In this document: one piece after another, positions 22,284 to 33,718 of the stretch | How the letters are laid out: the number at the start of each line of letters is the position of its first letter | Numbering within the stretch: the stretch's first letter is position 1 | Source: Helianthus annuus | Taxonomy: Eukaryota > Streptophyta > Magnoliopsida > Asterales > Asteraceae | Length of the DNA: 64,000 nucleotides | Reading direction: 5' to 3' | Assembly: GCF_002127325.2 (NCBI RefSeq) | Contig: NC_035434.2 | Coordinates: 77,259,343-77,323,342, forward strand | Program-made: the position numbers and the translations under genes | Notes under the pieces: model-generated | Told to the model about the DNA's origin: nothing | Seen by the model: only the letters and a program-made list of their open reading frames with translations | Databases searched by the model: none

Positions 22284-22627
22284 TGATGTGTGCCATGAAA
22301 CCCACGAAGTCATGAAGACATATCAAACATATGCATCACATCATGAATATTATCATGCAATATTAGTAACTTAGTTAATTAGATTTATGGAATTAATTGT
22401 TTTTAAGTAGTGGGTTACCATTATCTATTTGAGTGGGTAGTTATCCTTTTAAATAGCAAGTAGTGGGTATTGTATTGTAAGGCTATATATCAGCCGATTA
22501 ACAATTGTTTAGATTATGAATGAAAAATATTAAAAGAGAGTTATCTCAAATCTTGCTTCCTACTATTTTCTTTTGAGGTTAATCCACTCAACGGATTATC
22601 TATCACAAACCAATTTGGTACTTATCA
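22284..22627 (+). repeat. Element B 3' LTR
   Basis: Uninterrupted 344-bp copy, TGATGTGTGCC to TACTTATCA, preceded by GTGGGGTGGAA. Confidence 0.92.
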
Positions 22628-22910
22628 GATTCCTTCCATTTGATTTACTAGAATCGTTAAGCTTGAATGTTTATTTAACTCGTTATCTCTTCATAATCAA
22701 TTTCTATTTGTGTTTCTGGTAATTATTGTCGATTTTTTTATACATTTATTTTCATATAGTCGAATGGTTCTTACTTTTGTTTTTTCTCCTTTCAGCCGTT
22801 CCATTGAGAAATGAGAAACCCTAATTCTTCTTTTGATGTACCTTTGAATGATGTTTGTTATACATCTCAATTTTAATATACTCACCTTGGGATTAAGATC
22901 AAATACAAAG
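22628..22910. other. Intergenic DNA between element B and the foldback
   Basis: AT-rich; starts with the GATTC repeat. No feature recognised. Confidence 0.5.
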
Positions 22911-23177
22911 GCTCCTAATTGTAAGAAGGGTACAACGGCTCCTAAAAAAACCCACTACACAAAAAAAAAAAAAAACTTAAACATCCACCATCACCCAAAA
23001 ACCTAAACTCCCACCCACCCCCTCCCCTATCACCCACCCCCAAAAAAAATTTCTTTTTGCCAAGGGGGTGGGGGGTGGGTGTTTAGTTTTTTTTAGATTT
23101 TTTTTTGTGGGGGGTGGGGGTGGGGGTTTAGGTTTTTGGGTGGTGGTGGGGTGGGTGGGGGTGTTTAGGTTTTAGGT
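22911..23177. mobile_element. Left part of a G-rich foldback element
   Basis: GCTCCTAATTGTAAGAAG (22911-22928) is the exact inverse of 40455-40472, and the two inner sides are mirrored CCACCC/GGGTGG-rich tracts. The element (about 350 bp) is split by element D. At 23060-23170 the plus strand has many GGGG runs able to form G-quadruplexes. Confidence 0.65.
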
Positions 23178-25797
23178 TGTCACACCCAACCGATGGCGGA
23201 AACATCGGGGCATGGCACTGAGCGAAACAGATTGTCCATGAGTATCCATAACAACTATTAATTACCAGATATTAAAACGTCATGTCCCGTACCACAACAT
23301 ATCCAAATAAAAACAGTTATTACAAATACTTGTCTAAAAAACAAACACTGTTCCGACCACTCAGATTTAAGCGTGACATAACTAGACCCCTAACTTGATT
23401 CACCAAGCACAACATTCCTAGCATCTTAAGCACCTGTCACATACGTTAAAATAAAATCAATACACATAGTGTAAATGTGAGCATACAAGTTTAATAGTAT
23501 AATAGAGTTCGAAATCGTTTACGCATAACCAACATGTAACATGTAACAAGTGAAGGCAAGTAGGTTATCGACAGAGAAATATGCACAGAGTGACTGCGAG
23601 TTGTAGAATGCGCAACACCTATCCCCACTGGGACACGTGAAGTAAAGCCCTTAATAACCACTGTCCACGACAGGTGCTGAGTCCAAACTATAGTACTATC
23701 GTTGCTAAGGTGTCAGGCAACATTCACTGTGTTAACATAACATACAAGCATTCATAGAATAACACGTAGCATGCAATAACGATCAGCGTATAAATAGCAT
23801 TTGCGTTGTGTGTCGATTGTGATTTGAATAAGTAACGTATGTAACACCCAAAAGTGCGTAAAGCAAAAGAGGGTTCGAGTATACTCACAGGTAGCGGTTA
23901 ACAAGTAAACACTCTCTTGGATTGAAGGGAGTGCTGAGAGATCAGCCTGAACAGTTAACAATAGCATAAGCGATGAACGACGCGTAAAACGATGAAGTGT
24001 GGCTATGTGTCGAATGGTAACCCGATCGGATGGCCATTCGATCGGATTGGCTTTCATTTGGTAAGGATGTGCTTGTTTAAGATGGCTTTGAAGTTTTTAT
24101 CATAGCATTTTGAAAACAGAGAAGTATCTATACCCTTCAGGTCGATTGATCGAACGGTCGTTTGATCGGATAGCGATCCGATTGGCAGGATACTTAGTGA
24201 GAACAAGTTCACAGCATGATTGTCACTTGATCGGGTAACAATCTGATCGGATAGCAATCCGTTAGAAACTGATGTTCTTTGAAAATTATGAAAATTTTAA
24301 AGTGTCGAAGTTCCAAATGTCAGGTAATCGGATGGTCGTTCGATCGGATGGCTATCCGATCGGGCGGCATTTCGTTCGAAGTTCAGAGCTTTGCAAGTTG
24401 GAAGAAAAATGTTTGGATGTGGAACCATGTGCAATCCGATCAAAATAGCTGTTCGATCAGATGGCTATCCGATCGGGCGGCAATCCGTCCAAACGAGCCT
24501 GATCGTCTTGAACTTAATTATTTTTGAAAGTTTTGCAGTTTGCTCGAGACGGTATGACAACGTACTAAACAACGGAACCTTGTCAATTCCCAAGTCGTTC
24601 GATCGAACAGGGATCACCCTAATCCGACCAGTTGACTATTCCTTGACAGTTGTTCATGTTTATCCCAAAATCGGTTGTCTCGTTGATAAGATCAAGATCT
24701 CAAACCGACACATCACTAGAGAGGAGTGGAAGGCCTGAGTGAGCTCCGATTCTATCGGTTTTTGAGTGAATTGAGTGTAAAAGAGTTGAAAAAAGTTAGA
24801 AAACCATCTTTCAATCCTTTAACCATGGAAATGTTTAGATCTTATGCGAAAATCACGTTTAATCCTGTGGAAATCCTTCAGATCTGAGTTATTCTTGGTG
24901 GAATGAGGTCAAAACTTGAATTTCATAAGAACCCCATGATGATATCATCCTAGAACACTTCAAATCCGCTGATTTCATGGTTAAAAGTTAAGATTCAAAG
25001 GTGAAAATGATGAAGAAGTGTGTGTAGATCATATAAGTACAAGATTTAGGTTGAAAACTTACAAGAATCGTGAGAAATCGATAGAAAGAAGGCCTTGAGT
25101 GAGCTGGTCGAGTGAGAGAGATGTCACATCACAAATGATGTGATAGGAGGGTATTTATAGGTTGCCAAAAAGGGAAAGGTGCACAAGTATCGGATAGGAT
25201 GGCACCGATTGGATGACACTCCGATCGGATGGCCATTCGGTCGAGTGGTCACTCGATCAAGTGGCTCCAGCGAGTTGGTTTTCGGCGTTTCGTTTCGCGT
25301 GTTGAGCGTTGCGATACGATTAAGCGAGTTTCGATTAAGCGATGCGATAGATTAATAAACACACAAATACTATATGTAACATACAATGACTATAAATAAC
25401 TTGCGTTTAGCGTTCGCGATTTAGTTGCGTTTCTATAGAGTTGCGATTGCGTTTCGATTAATCACCACAACATAAAGTAAGCATGCACAAGTAACACATA
25501 AGTAACACACACATGTAAAACAATATTCAGAATCTACCATTCAAGGTGCGAGAGCGATGGCGATGCGATTAGCAATAAAACTTGCGATAAAACATGCGAT
25601 AAACATCGATTAAACCTCGATTATTAATAGGTACTCCACATAATACAACTAAAGCGATTAAATAATAGGCTCGATTACAAGTCGAAGAAGTCAAATCAGT
25701 AATTAAGCAAGGAGTGATAGATCACAATTAGCAATCTTTTCTTCCTTTGACTTTAATCTTGACTTTGACTTTGACATTCGTAACACGGGGTGTTACA
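23178..25797 (-). repeat. Element D 3' LTR (2620 bp)
   Basis: TGTCACACCCAACCG to GGGGTGTTACA. It holds at least six clusters of a 16-bp unit related to GATCGGATGGCNATCC (24024-24056, 24148-24185, 24229-24265, 24326-24378, 24438-24490 and 25207-25268). On the minus strand a TATA box CTATAAATACC (25151-25161) follows the 25207-25268 cluster. The probable start region has an 8-bp inverted repeat TCACATCA/TGATGTGA (25124-25143). Confidence 0.92.
25207..25268. promoter_or_regulatory. 16-bp palindromic unit array upstream of element D TATA
   Basis: Four consecutive degenerate units start at 25207, 25223, 25239 and 25255, each beginning GATC/GATT/GGTC. Neighbouring units create the palindrome CGATCGGAT..ATCCGATCG. 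The copy in the other LTR has an extra unit. Confidence 0.65.
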
Positions 25798-25837
25798 GCC
25801 TCCCCCAGTTAAGGGAATTTCGTCCCGAAGTTAGGCT

Positions 25838-26232
25838 TTAGCCGTAACAAACAACTGCGGGTACTTCGCCTTCATGTCGCTTTTGAGTTCCTAGGTGAAC
25901 TATGCGCCTTGTTTTCCTTCCCAGCAAACCTTCACAATGGGAATGCGTGAGCGCCTGAGCTTCTTGGTTTCTCGGTCCATGATCTCGACAGGCTTTTCCA
26001 CGAAGTGTAATGTTTCGTCCACTTGTAGATCCTCCAGTGGAACTTGTTAATCCTGCTCGGCTAGGCACTTTCTGAGGTTCGATACATGGAAAGTCGGATG
26101 GACGTTGCTAAGTTCCTCCGGTAGTTCGAATCTGTAGGCCACTTTTCCGATCCTTTCCAGAATCTTAAAGGGTCCAACATATCGAAAGGCGCGAGCTTTC
26201 CTTTCTTGCCGAATCTGATCACACCCTTCCAA
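25838..26232 (-). pseudogene. pol: Element D integrase C-terminus and chromodomain-like tail, frameshifted
   Basis: The first part (26232-26047) is the gypsy integrase C-terminal module ([28 protein letters not shown]). Beyond about 26060 the chromodomain-like end lies in other frames. A single open frame no longer covers it. Confidence 0.7.
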
Positions 26233-27014
26233 GGTGATACCTTTAGGAGTACATGATCGCCAACGTCAAATTCAAGGGGCTTGCGGCGTCTATCGGCGTA
26301 ACTTTTCTGACGACTCTGAGCTTTCACCAGATTGTCTCGAATTTGGAGGATTTTGTCAGTCGTTTCTTGCAGTAGCTCGGGACCGGTTAGTTGCGCATCT
26401 CCGATCTCATGCCACACAATCGGCGATCGAGATTTTCTTCCATATAATGCCTCAAATGGTGCCATTTGTATGCTAGAGTGATAACTGTTATTGTACGAGA
26501 ATTCGACTAAAGGTAAGTGAGCGTCCCATTTACCACGGAAATCTATGACACACGAGCGAAGCATTTCTTCAAGAGTACGAATCGTTCTTTCAGTCTGACC
26601 GTCGGTTTGAGGATGGAAAGAGGTACTTAGATTAAGCACAGTACCGAGAGCAGATTGAAATGTTTCCAAAAAACGTGAGGTAAACCGACCATCGCGGTTA
26701 AAGATGATTTCACGAGGTGTACCGTGTCGACAGATAACTTCGTCGGTGTAGATTCGGGCTAATTTTTCTACCTTAAAGTCTTGTCGTATCGGCAGGAAAT
26801 GAGCAGATTTAGTCAAACGGTCAACGATAACCCAGATGCTATCGTGACCTGAGGTTGTACGCGGGAGTTTCATGATAAAGTCCATGGCTATGCTTTCCCA
26901 CTTCCACATCGGGATCTCGGGTTGCTCAAGCAAGCCAGAGGGTCTTTGTTGCTCAGCCTTGACTTTCGAGCAAGTCAGGCATTTCGAAACATAAATTGCG
27001 ATATCCTTCTGCAT
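26061..27014 (-). pseudogene. pol: Element D integrase core
   Basis: Begins after a stop that replaces a Trp codon in the conserved zinc-domain end (TAG at 27021-27023). It contains the CLTC knuckle half, then Asp in MDFIMKLPR and Glu in [10 protein letters not shown]. The second catalytic Asp, expected before RDGRF, reads Asn (IFNRDGRF). The enzyme would be dead even if read through. A frameshift near 26150 separates the GPFK module. Confidence 0.85.
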
Positions 27015-27023
27015 TCCAGGCCA

Positions 27024-27710
27024 CTAGTACCATTGACGAAGGTCGTGATACATCTTGTCGGCACCAGGATGAATAGAATATCGAGACTTGTGGGCTTCAT
27101 CCAACCGGATTTGTCGCAAGTTGGTGCGTTTGGGAATCCAAATTCGGTCCAAATAATGGAATATCCCATTCGATTTATTCACTAACTGTTCGCCATTATG
27201 ATGAATCCTTTCCTTCTTCAAGGTACGTTCGGTAAAACAAGCATGCTGAGCATCACGGATGAGGGTTTCGAGATGATGTTGGGCGTGAACATTACGAACG
27301 CTATGCAAATAGCTTCGTCTGCTGAGGGCGTCGGCAACGACATATGCTTTGCCGGGATGATAAGGAATCTCACAGTCGTAATCGATGAGAAGTTCTACCC
27401 ATCGGCGTTGGCGCATATTTAGTTCCTTTTGGCTGAAGATGTGTTGTAGGCTCCTATGGTCGGTGAAGACCGTACACTTGGTACCGTAAAGGTAGTGTCG
27501 CCAAATTTTTAATGCAAAATAAACTGCGCCTAGCTTGAGGTCATGGGTTGTATTGTTCTTCTCGTGGATCTTGAGCTGACGAGACACGTAAGCCATAACC
27601 TTGTCCCGTTGCATGAGAACACAACCAAGACCAAGGTTCAAGGCATCACAATAGACAATGAAGTCATCGTTTTTGTCGAGCAATGCGAGAACGGGAGCAC
27701 TGCAGAGCAT
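27024..27710 (-). pseudogene. pol: Element D RNase H and integrase zinc-domain start
   Basis: RNase H motifs [18 protein letters not shown] and [11 protein letters not shown], the [16 protein letters not shown] linker, and the first half of the integrase zinc domain ([12 protein letters not shown]). It ends at the TAG described for the integrase core and is separated from RT by a frameshift near 27740. Confidence 0.85.
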
Positions 27711-27775
27711 ATGCTTGAGAGTTTGAAAGGCAGTCTCTTGTTCAGTTCACCAAACAAAAGGCTTGTCTTTATGCG

Positions 27776-29149
27776 TTAAAGAAGTAAGCGGGACAACGAT
27801 TTTGAGAAGTCAGCGATGAATCGACGGTAATAGCCCGCCAATCCGAGGAACGAACGAACATCGGATGGTGATTTTGGAGTAATCCAACTCTTAACAGCTT
27901 CGATCTTCGTGGGGTAGACGTGAATACCTTGACTATTGACGATGTGACCGAGGAATTGAACCTCCTCTATCCAAAATTCACACTTGGAGAACTTGGCATA
28001 GAGCCGTTTCCCGTGGAATTGCTCGTGAACCAAACGTAGATGTTGCGCGTGTTCTGCTTTCGATTTCAAATAGATAAGGTTATCATCGATGAACACAATG
28101 ACGAAGCGGTCAAGAAATGGTTTGCACACACGGTTCATCAAATCCATGAAAACCGCGGGTGCATTGGTTAGACCAAAGGGCATTACGACGAATTCATAGT
28201 GGCCATAGCGGGTTCGGAAAGCGGTTTTCGAAATATCTTCCTCCTGAATGCATAACTGGTGATAACCTGAGTGCAAATCGATCTTCGAAAAACATGTAGC
28301 ACCTTGCAATTGATCAAACAAATCATTGATTCGGGGCAGGGGATAACGATTCTTGATTGTCAGCTTATTCAAGTCCCTATAGTCGATGCACATCTGGAAT
28401 GAACCATCCTTCTTTTTGACGAAAAGGACTGGTGTGCCCCAAGGAGAGGTGCTAGGGCGAATAAAGCCTTTGTCAAGTAATTCCTGGAGTTGACTCAAGA
28501 GTTCGCGCATTTCGGATGGAGCGAGGCGATAAGGAGATTTACCAACAGGGTTGGCTCCAGGAATGAGGTCAATACGAAAATCAATATCACAACTCGGGGG
28601 TAAACCAAGTAGATCATCAGGGAAGACGTTTGGAAAATCACGAACCACAGGCACCCTTTCGATTGCCTTAACTTCCTTTTTCTCCGCTACTACAATGTGT
28701 GCCAAGTAAGCTTGGTATTCCTTGCGGAGATACTTGCTAGCTTGGACACACGGCATGAGTTGGAGTTTCTTCGACACGACTTCACCGTAGACACATAATA
28801 GATCACCATTAGTGAGCGAGAAGCGAATCATCTTATCGAAACAAACAACTTCAGCACGATTTTCATGAAGAAAATCCATGCCTACTATGATATCGAAACT
28901 ACCGAGCTGCATCGGAATAAGGTCGATAGGAAAGATGTGATTGTTGAGTTCGAGGGTACAATCACGAAGAACAGAATTGACAGTGACGGTTCTTCCAGTG
29001 GAGACTTCAACCTCGAACGTCGAGGGGAGATGGGCGCGCTTACGGTTAAGGAGCTTTTCGAATTCTAATGACACAAAACAGTTATCGGCTCCGGTACCAA
29101 ATAAACACGAAGCATATATACCATTCACAAGGAATGTACCATTGACCAC
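27776..29149 (-). pseudogene. pol: Element D protease and reverse transcriptase
   Basis: 457 codons. The protease at about residues 1-110 has FGTGAD where DTGAD is expected, so the catalytic Asp is lost. RT at about residues 230-440 has [35 protein letters not shown] and the FIDD box, then [12 protein letters not shown]. The Met is not a real start: in the intact element this region continued from gag, now separated by element G inserted just upstream. Confidence 0.9.
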
Positions 29150-29166
29150 ATTGTTATCGGCTAGAG

Positions 29167-30640
29167 TGTCACGGCCCCCGACCCGGTTTGACCCGTTTCA
29201 GGAGCCGCGGGACAGAAATCCTGCGGTATTTAATTTAGGCGACAGCGGAAGTCTTTTAAAACAGGATCTTTAGTATTAAAACTGCTCATTACATAATTTA
29301 GGGATAAAACCCAATAATTTACAATAATGTGATTTCCATGGAAATCTTTATTTTTAAAACATGTTCCTTTATTTATTTAAACTGAGCCACTTTTCTAAGC
29401 TGGTAGTGCTTCCTGGCACTTTTCTTTGCTCACAACAGATTACCTGAAACATGTTTGAAAAAGGTTTTGTCAGCGGGGAAATACTGAGTGAGTTCATTCA
29501 GTTTTTAGGAAATGACCCATAGTTATAAATTACAGCATAAGAGCGATTACAATGGTTTACATCTTTTATCTTTATTTGGCTTTCTGCCACAATGGTGACA
29601 AGTCACAATGGTGACGATGGTCATACCACTATTAGGTTAATGAACTCTAATAGTGACGTTTCTCCCTAGTAGGTCAATGAACCTAACTGGGAGAAATAGT
29701 AATGTGTACAATACCCCACTAACCAATAAATCAAGATATCCACGACTTAGTCCCTGTAATTATAACACTTTGAAAATAATTTGGAGTATTGTAAAACAGT
29801 TGATAAAAAGAAGAATGACTCACATTGCAGATTTAACGAGCAGTGTATAAGCCTACTGATTAGCCTTGATTATTTCTAATTTAACAATAATGCACACAAA
29901 ACAGGATTAGTGATCAATACAGCAGTTACGATAATTTCCCGAGATCAAATACTCGCAATGAATGACCAAGTGCAATACTTCAACTCATTTATCAAAGTGA
30001 CAAACGACAAAGTATAGTACTTCAACTCGTATATCGAATTATCGACAACGACAAAGTACAATGCTTCGGCTCATTTATCGGATTACCGACAAACGATAAA
30101 GCATAGCCCAATGTGGGCGGCACTTAGACATTCTTTGAATGTATTGATTCCGGAAACCGAATCGTAATAGCGATCGAGTAATTACCCTGTTCTGTGGCAG
30201 CGATTCGATAATTGTGTGTGTGTGTTGGACTGTTTTGCTTATAACTCGACCTACGTAACTCCGATTTTCGTCGTTCAAGTGCCAAAATTCAAGTCCCAAC
30301 CCCTGCTATTTATACTGAGATTTTGACACCGTCGCGTAGCGCGAGGGGGTACCCCCTTAGGCGTCGCGCTACGCGAGTGACCACCCTATTTTCATAGAGT
30401 AGCCCTTCGTGCGTGTAGGCTTGCTGTGTTGTCAGTTTCTTAAAATTCGATTTTTACAATTAGTTATGAAGATAATCGTTGGCTAGGGTTTATCCCCCCC
30501 TGAGTTTTAGGGGCCCTGATCCTGATTCTGATTGTTCTGGAAATTTTAGGGTTTGCGTAGAATCACTTGGGTGTCTCAATTAGAGTTTCCTTAATAGCTA
30601 ATTACTATCCTAATTAGGGATTTTAGTGACAGTTGTTACA
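29167..30640 (-). repeat. Element G 3' LTR
   Basis: TGTCACGGCCCCC to CAGTTGTTACA. On the minus strand a double CG palindrome (30332-30376) precedes the TATA-like AGTATAAATAGC (30306-30317). Confidence 0.95.
30332..30376. promoter_or_regulatory. CG-rich double palindrome upstream of element G TATA
   Basis: TCGCGTAGCGCGA (30332-30344) and TCGCGCTACGCGA (30364-30376) are exact inverse copies and each is itself nearly palindromic. The palindrome GGGGGTACCCCC lies between them. The same arrangement is at 34884-34928 in the other LTR. Confidence 0.7.
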
Positions 30641-31327
30641 TCCTCCCCACCTTAAGAAAATCTCGTCCTCGAGATTCACTGAAATAGATGAGGGTATTTT
30701 CACTTCATTTCTGATTCCAGTTCCCAAGTATACTCTTGTTCTCTTCTGGATTCCCATTGGACTTTCACTAACACTAGTCGTTTGTGTTTGAGAAACTAAA
30801 TTTTCTGATCTTCTATTTGTAGGGTTTTCTTTTTGTTTGGGTTCTTATTTAGAATTAACTGTGCTAACTTAGTTAAGGATATAAGAATCCTTAATAAACT
30901 GTCTATAGTATCCGGCTAAATTTACAAATACCTACTTTCCATTTAAAGATTGCGAACTCTTCCATTGCTATCTTAGCAGGATCTAAGTGAATATCTTCAT
31001 GATTTATCATGTGACCTTACGTGGTTTATTTCCTATAATCATAAATACTTCTCCGGCGGTTACCTGGATTTTCTATAAAATTCTTATCACAAAGAATTCG
31101 AGTAGGATTGGCTACTAATCAATCTATTTCTAACACAACATTAAACTTGGCTAATTTCATAGGAATTAGGTTAGCGAAGAATTATATGACCTGAAAGTTA
31201 TATTTTCCTTTTTGCATGTTTTGACTGTAAAGATTTGTCTAAGTTAAGAGTTTGACAGAATGAAGTATTTATAAAACTTTGGTGTGCATCAGATTCAGTT
31301 AATACTTTTTTGTGTAAACGTTGTAAC
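30641..31327 (-). pseudogene. Degenerate pol relic of element G
   Basis: No open frame remains, but on the minus strand around 30895-30960 one frame reads NLAGYYRQFIKDS, a decayed copy of the conserved gypsy RT segment LAGYYRRFI. The relic is far shorter than a pol gene, so most of it was deleted. Confidence 0.55.
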
Positions 31328-32581
31328 CTAGGACGTACCGACTATTACATCTGGAATAAGCTCTGTTTCCTGAGCAGTCAATTGAAAGGCTCTTGCATTC
31401 CTTTTTGCTTCTTCTGCAGGTTTGGCTTTAGTGTCAGATGGTTTGTTCAGTTTTGGACAATTTGGCCTAAGATGTCCAGTTTCTCCACAGTTGTAACAAA
31501 CTGAAAATTTCTTCCTTCTGCAGTCTTCTTCCTGATGCCCTGGAATTTTGCAAAAATTGCAGTATCCTTTGCATCTTCCAAAATGCTTTCTTTTGCAAAA
31601 ATTGCAAAATGAACTAGTAGAAGATTGCCCATTCCCTCCTTTCTTAAAATCGTTATGGTTATCCGAACGGATTACCTGGGTAATCTTTTGGGCTACTTCC
31701 TTCCTTCTATTTTCTTCTCTTGTCCGTACTAGTTCGTCAGTCAGAGTATTGGCTAAATCTACCGCATCATCAATCGTGCGAGGTTTCGCAGCCTTGACGA
31801 TGTTACGGATTTCAGAAATCAATCCCCAAATATATCGAGAAATAAGTACTGGCTCTGGCGAAGCCAGGGTTGGTACTACTCGAGCATATTCGAAGAATGT
31901 CGTAGTATACTTTCGACAATCTACATCAACCATTCGGTGGGTTAAAAATTTGTTTGTCATTTGTTCCTTTTCATATTCGGGACAGAATTTTCTTTCTACC
32001 AAGCTTTTAAATTCTTCCCAGTTCATAGCATACGCCATTCTTCTTCCTTTTGATTGTAACACCGTATTCCACCATTCTAGCGCTCCTTCTTTAAAAAGAT
32101 TTGACGCGTACATGACCTGATCATCCTGAGCACATTTACTTATGGCAATTACTGCCTCAGTTTTCTCTAACCAACGTAGTGCCGCAGTTGCTCCTTCATT
32201 GCCTGCAAACTCAGATGGTTTACAAGCAAGAAATTCCTTGTAAGTGCAACCAGGTGTTGCAGCTTTCATTTTCTTAGGGAGCGGCGCTGGTTGTGGTTCA
32301 TTGTCATGATTAACATGATCATTGCCTCCGTTTACGCTATTACTGAAGTTATCTTCGGAAATACGTTTGCTAGGAACGGGTTGTTGTGGTTCTATTGGAT
32401 TTTTAACAGCAGTAACGATGGCTGGAATAGCGTTGGCTATCCCTTGAGCTATCATTGTTGGAATAGTGTTGGCTATCCCTTGAGCAACGATATTTTCTAT
32501 ATCCTGCCTAGTCATATATTGATCCCCCGGTTGTTGCTCAGAATCATTAACCTCATTAACTGGTTCATTAGCGTTTTCCAT
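31328..32581 (-). CDS. gag: Element G Gag
   Basis: 417 codons, uninterrupted. An acidic N-terminus is followed by the Retrotrans_gag-type capsid region at about residues 110-240 (CTYKEFLACKPSEF, GALEWWNTVLQ, MNWEEFKSLVERKFCPEYE). Two CCHC zinc knuckles follow at about residues 335-375 (CNFCKIPGHQEEDC and CYNCGETGHLRPNC) and a tail where a protease would begin. In a gypsy element Gag forms the particle and packages RNA. The frame is open while pol is gone, consistent with a Gag-only element that supplies particles or is simply young. The Met at 32581 is preceded by stops in frame. Confidence 0.88.
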   Translation of the reverse strand: MENANEPVNEVNDSEQQPGDQYMTRQDIENIVAQGIANTIPTMIAQGIANAIPAIVTAVKNPIEPQQPVPSKRISEDNFSNSVNGGNDHVNHDNEPQPAPLPKKMKAATPGCTYKEFLACKPSEFAGNEGATAALRWLEKTEAVIAISKCAQDDQVMYASNLFKEGALEWWNTVLQSKGRRMAYAMNWEEFKSLVERKFCPEYEKEQMTNKFLTHRMVDVDCRKYTTTFFEYARVVPTLASPEPVLISRYIWGLISEIRNIVKAAKPRTIDDAVDLANTLTDELVRTREENRRKEVAQKITQVIRSDNHNDFKKGGNGQSSTSSFCNFCKRKHFGRCKGYCNFCKIPGHQEEDCRRKKFSVCYNCGETGHLRPNCPKLNKPSDTKAKPAEEAKRNARAFQLTAQETELIPDVIVGTS

Positions 32582-32802
32582 TTGACAACTAAGTTATAGA
32601 TAAATAATTAGTATACAAGAAATAATCCAATATCACACTTAATTGCACATAATCACGTATACGAACAAAATTTGTAAATTTTCTAAAATTTCATGCTTCT
32701 ATATATAACCGTTTTATTATTTATCTTACACATACTGATTTTACTATTATTATTACACAATAACAGTTTCATAAATCCCCTATTCTTTTTGTCAACAATA
32801 TT

Positions 32803-33361
32803 CTAGTAACTGTGTTCCCTCTTATCGTAGTTCCAGGAGATTTGTCCCCCAATCTCTTGGATCCTATTCCCAGTATCCATTAGTTCTTCATCAAAGCGAA
32901 GTTCAGCCTTATTCTTGTTACTCATTGGTGGATTTGGTAAAGGTTCTAGATGGAACTTGAGGAAAAAGCCTATAGGGATGGTTTTGTAACTGTATTTCAT
33001 TAATTAACCATTCGTTTATTTGCGAGTGGATTGAAGGGTTTGGAATAGATGGTTCTACGTTCATTGGTAGTTGTGTTTCGAGAGAGCGATTAAAAATATT
33101 TTCATTAACAGGCTTAATAGTATTATGGCTTGCCATTATAGAATCTAACTCTTCCTGAGATGGTAACTTTTCAATTTGCCTAGAACTTTCCCCAATTTCT
33201 ATTTCCTTGGGCTTGGGTTTCTCGAGAGGTAAAGCATCGAATTCTATAGGTTCTTCTATATCTGGTATATACCTATTGAAATCTCTGGAAACTTCTACTC
33301 TTACTGGATAAAGATTTAAATTCTGAAGGGCCTCAGACAAGTTACTCATGCTGTTTAGCAA
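32803..33361 (-). pseudogene. Element G upstream ORF, frameshifted
   Basis: Two overlapping minus frames (32918-33361, 147 codons; 32803-33000, 65 codons) appear to be one protein broken by a frameshift near 32960. It is Glu/Pro/Leu-rich with an Arg/Trp-containing end (WNYDKREHSY). It lies between PBS and gag. I do not recognise a domain. Confidence 0.45.
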
Positions 33362-33718
33362 AAATAGACATAGTCAGAATTCATAAAATTTATAGAAAAC
33401 TTTTTAAATATTAGTTCCTACTGGGTATTATTGAAATTTATATCATACGAGGTTTTATTTTGAAAATTTTATGATTTTCTTGATAAGACTTCTAGACTGT
33501 AGATAATAAAGGTACTAATACTTGAGTCAAATTATTTAAGAATTTGCATTACTTACTACATTGACTAGCCTATAAAGATCTGCTCATACTGTACACAATT
33601 AGTCAGATAAATAAACAAATAATCACAAAATAGCCATTAATGGAAATTAAGTATTTTCTAAATACTTAATTGGCTTAAATCAGTGGCTTGAGAAGTGGCT
33701 CTGATACCACCTTATTTC

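Larger units (their letters stand above)
7293..22627 (+). mobile_element. Element B: small LTR retrotransposon split by element C
   Basis: Without element C this is about 1.3 kb: 344-bp LTRs and about 630 bp between them. The 5' LTR is in two pieces, 7293-7348 and 21369-21656, separated by C and its TSD. The 3' LTR is 22284-22627. A tRNA-iMet PBS follows the 5' LTR and a GGGGTGGAA tract precedes the 3' LTR. The LTR copies are identical by eye. No pol domains are present. The right flank is GATTC (22628-22632), which matches the left flank of element A rather than the sequence directly left of B. Confidence 0.85.
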
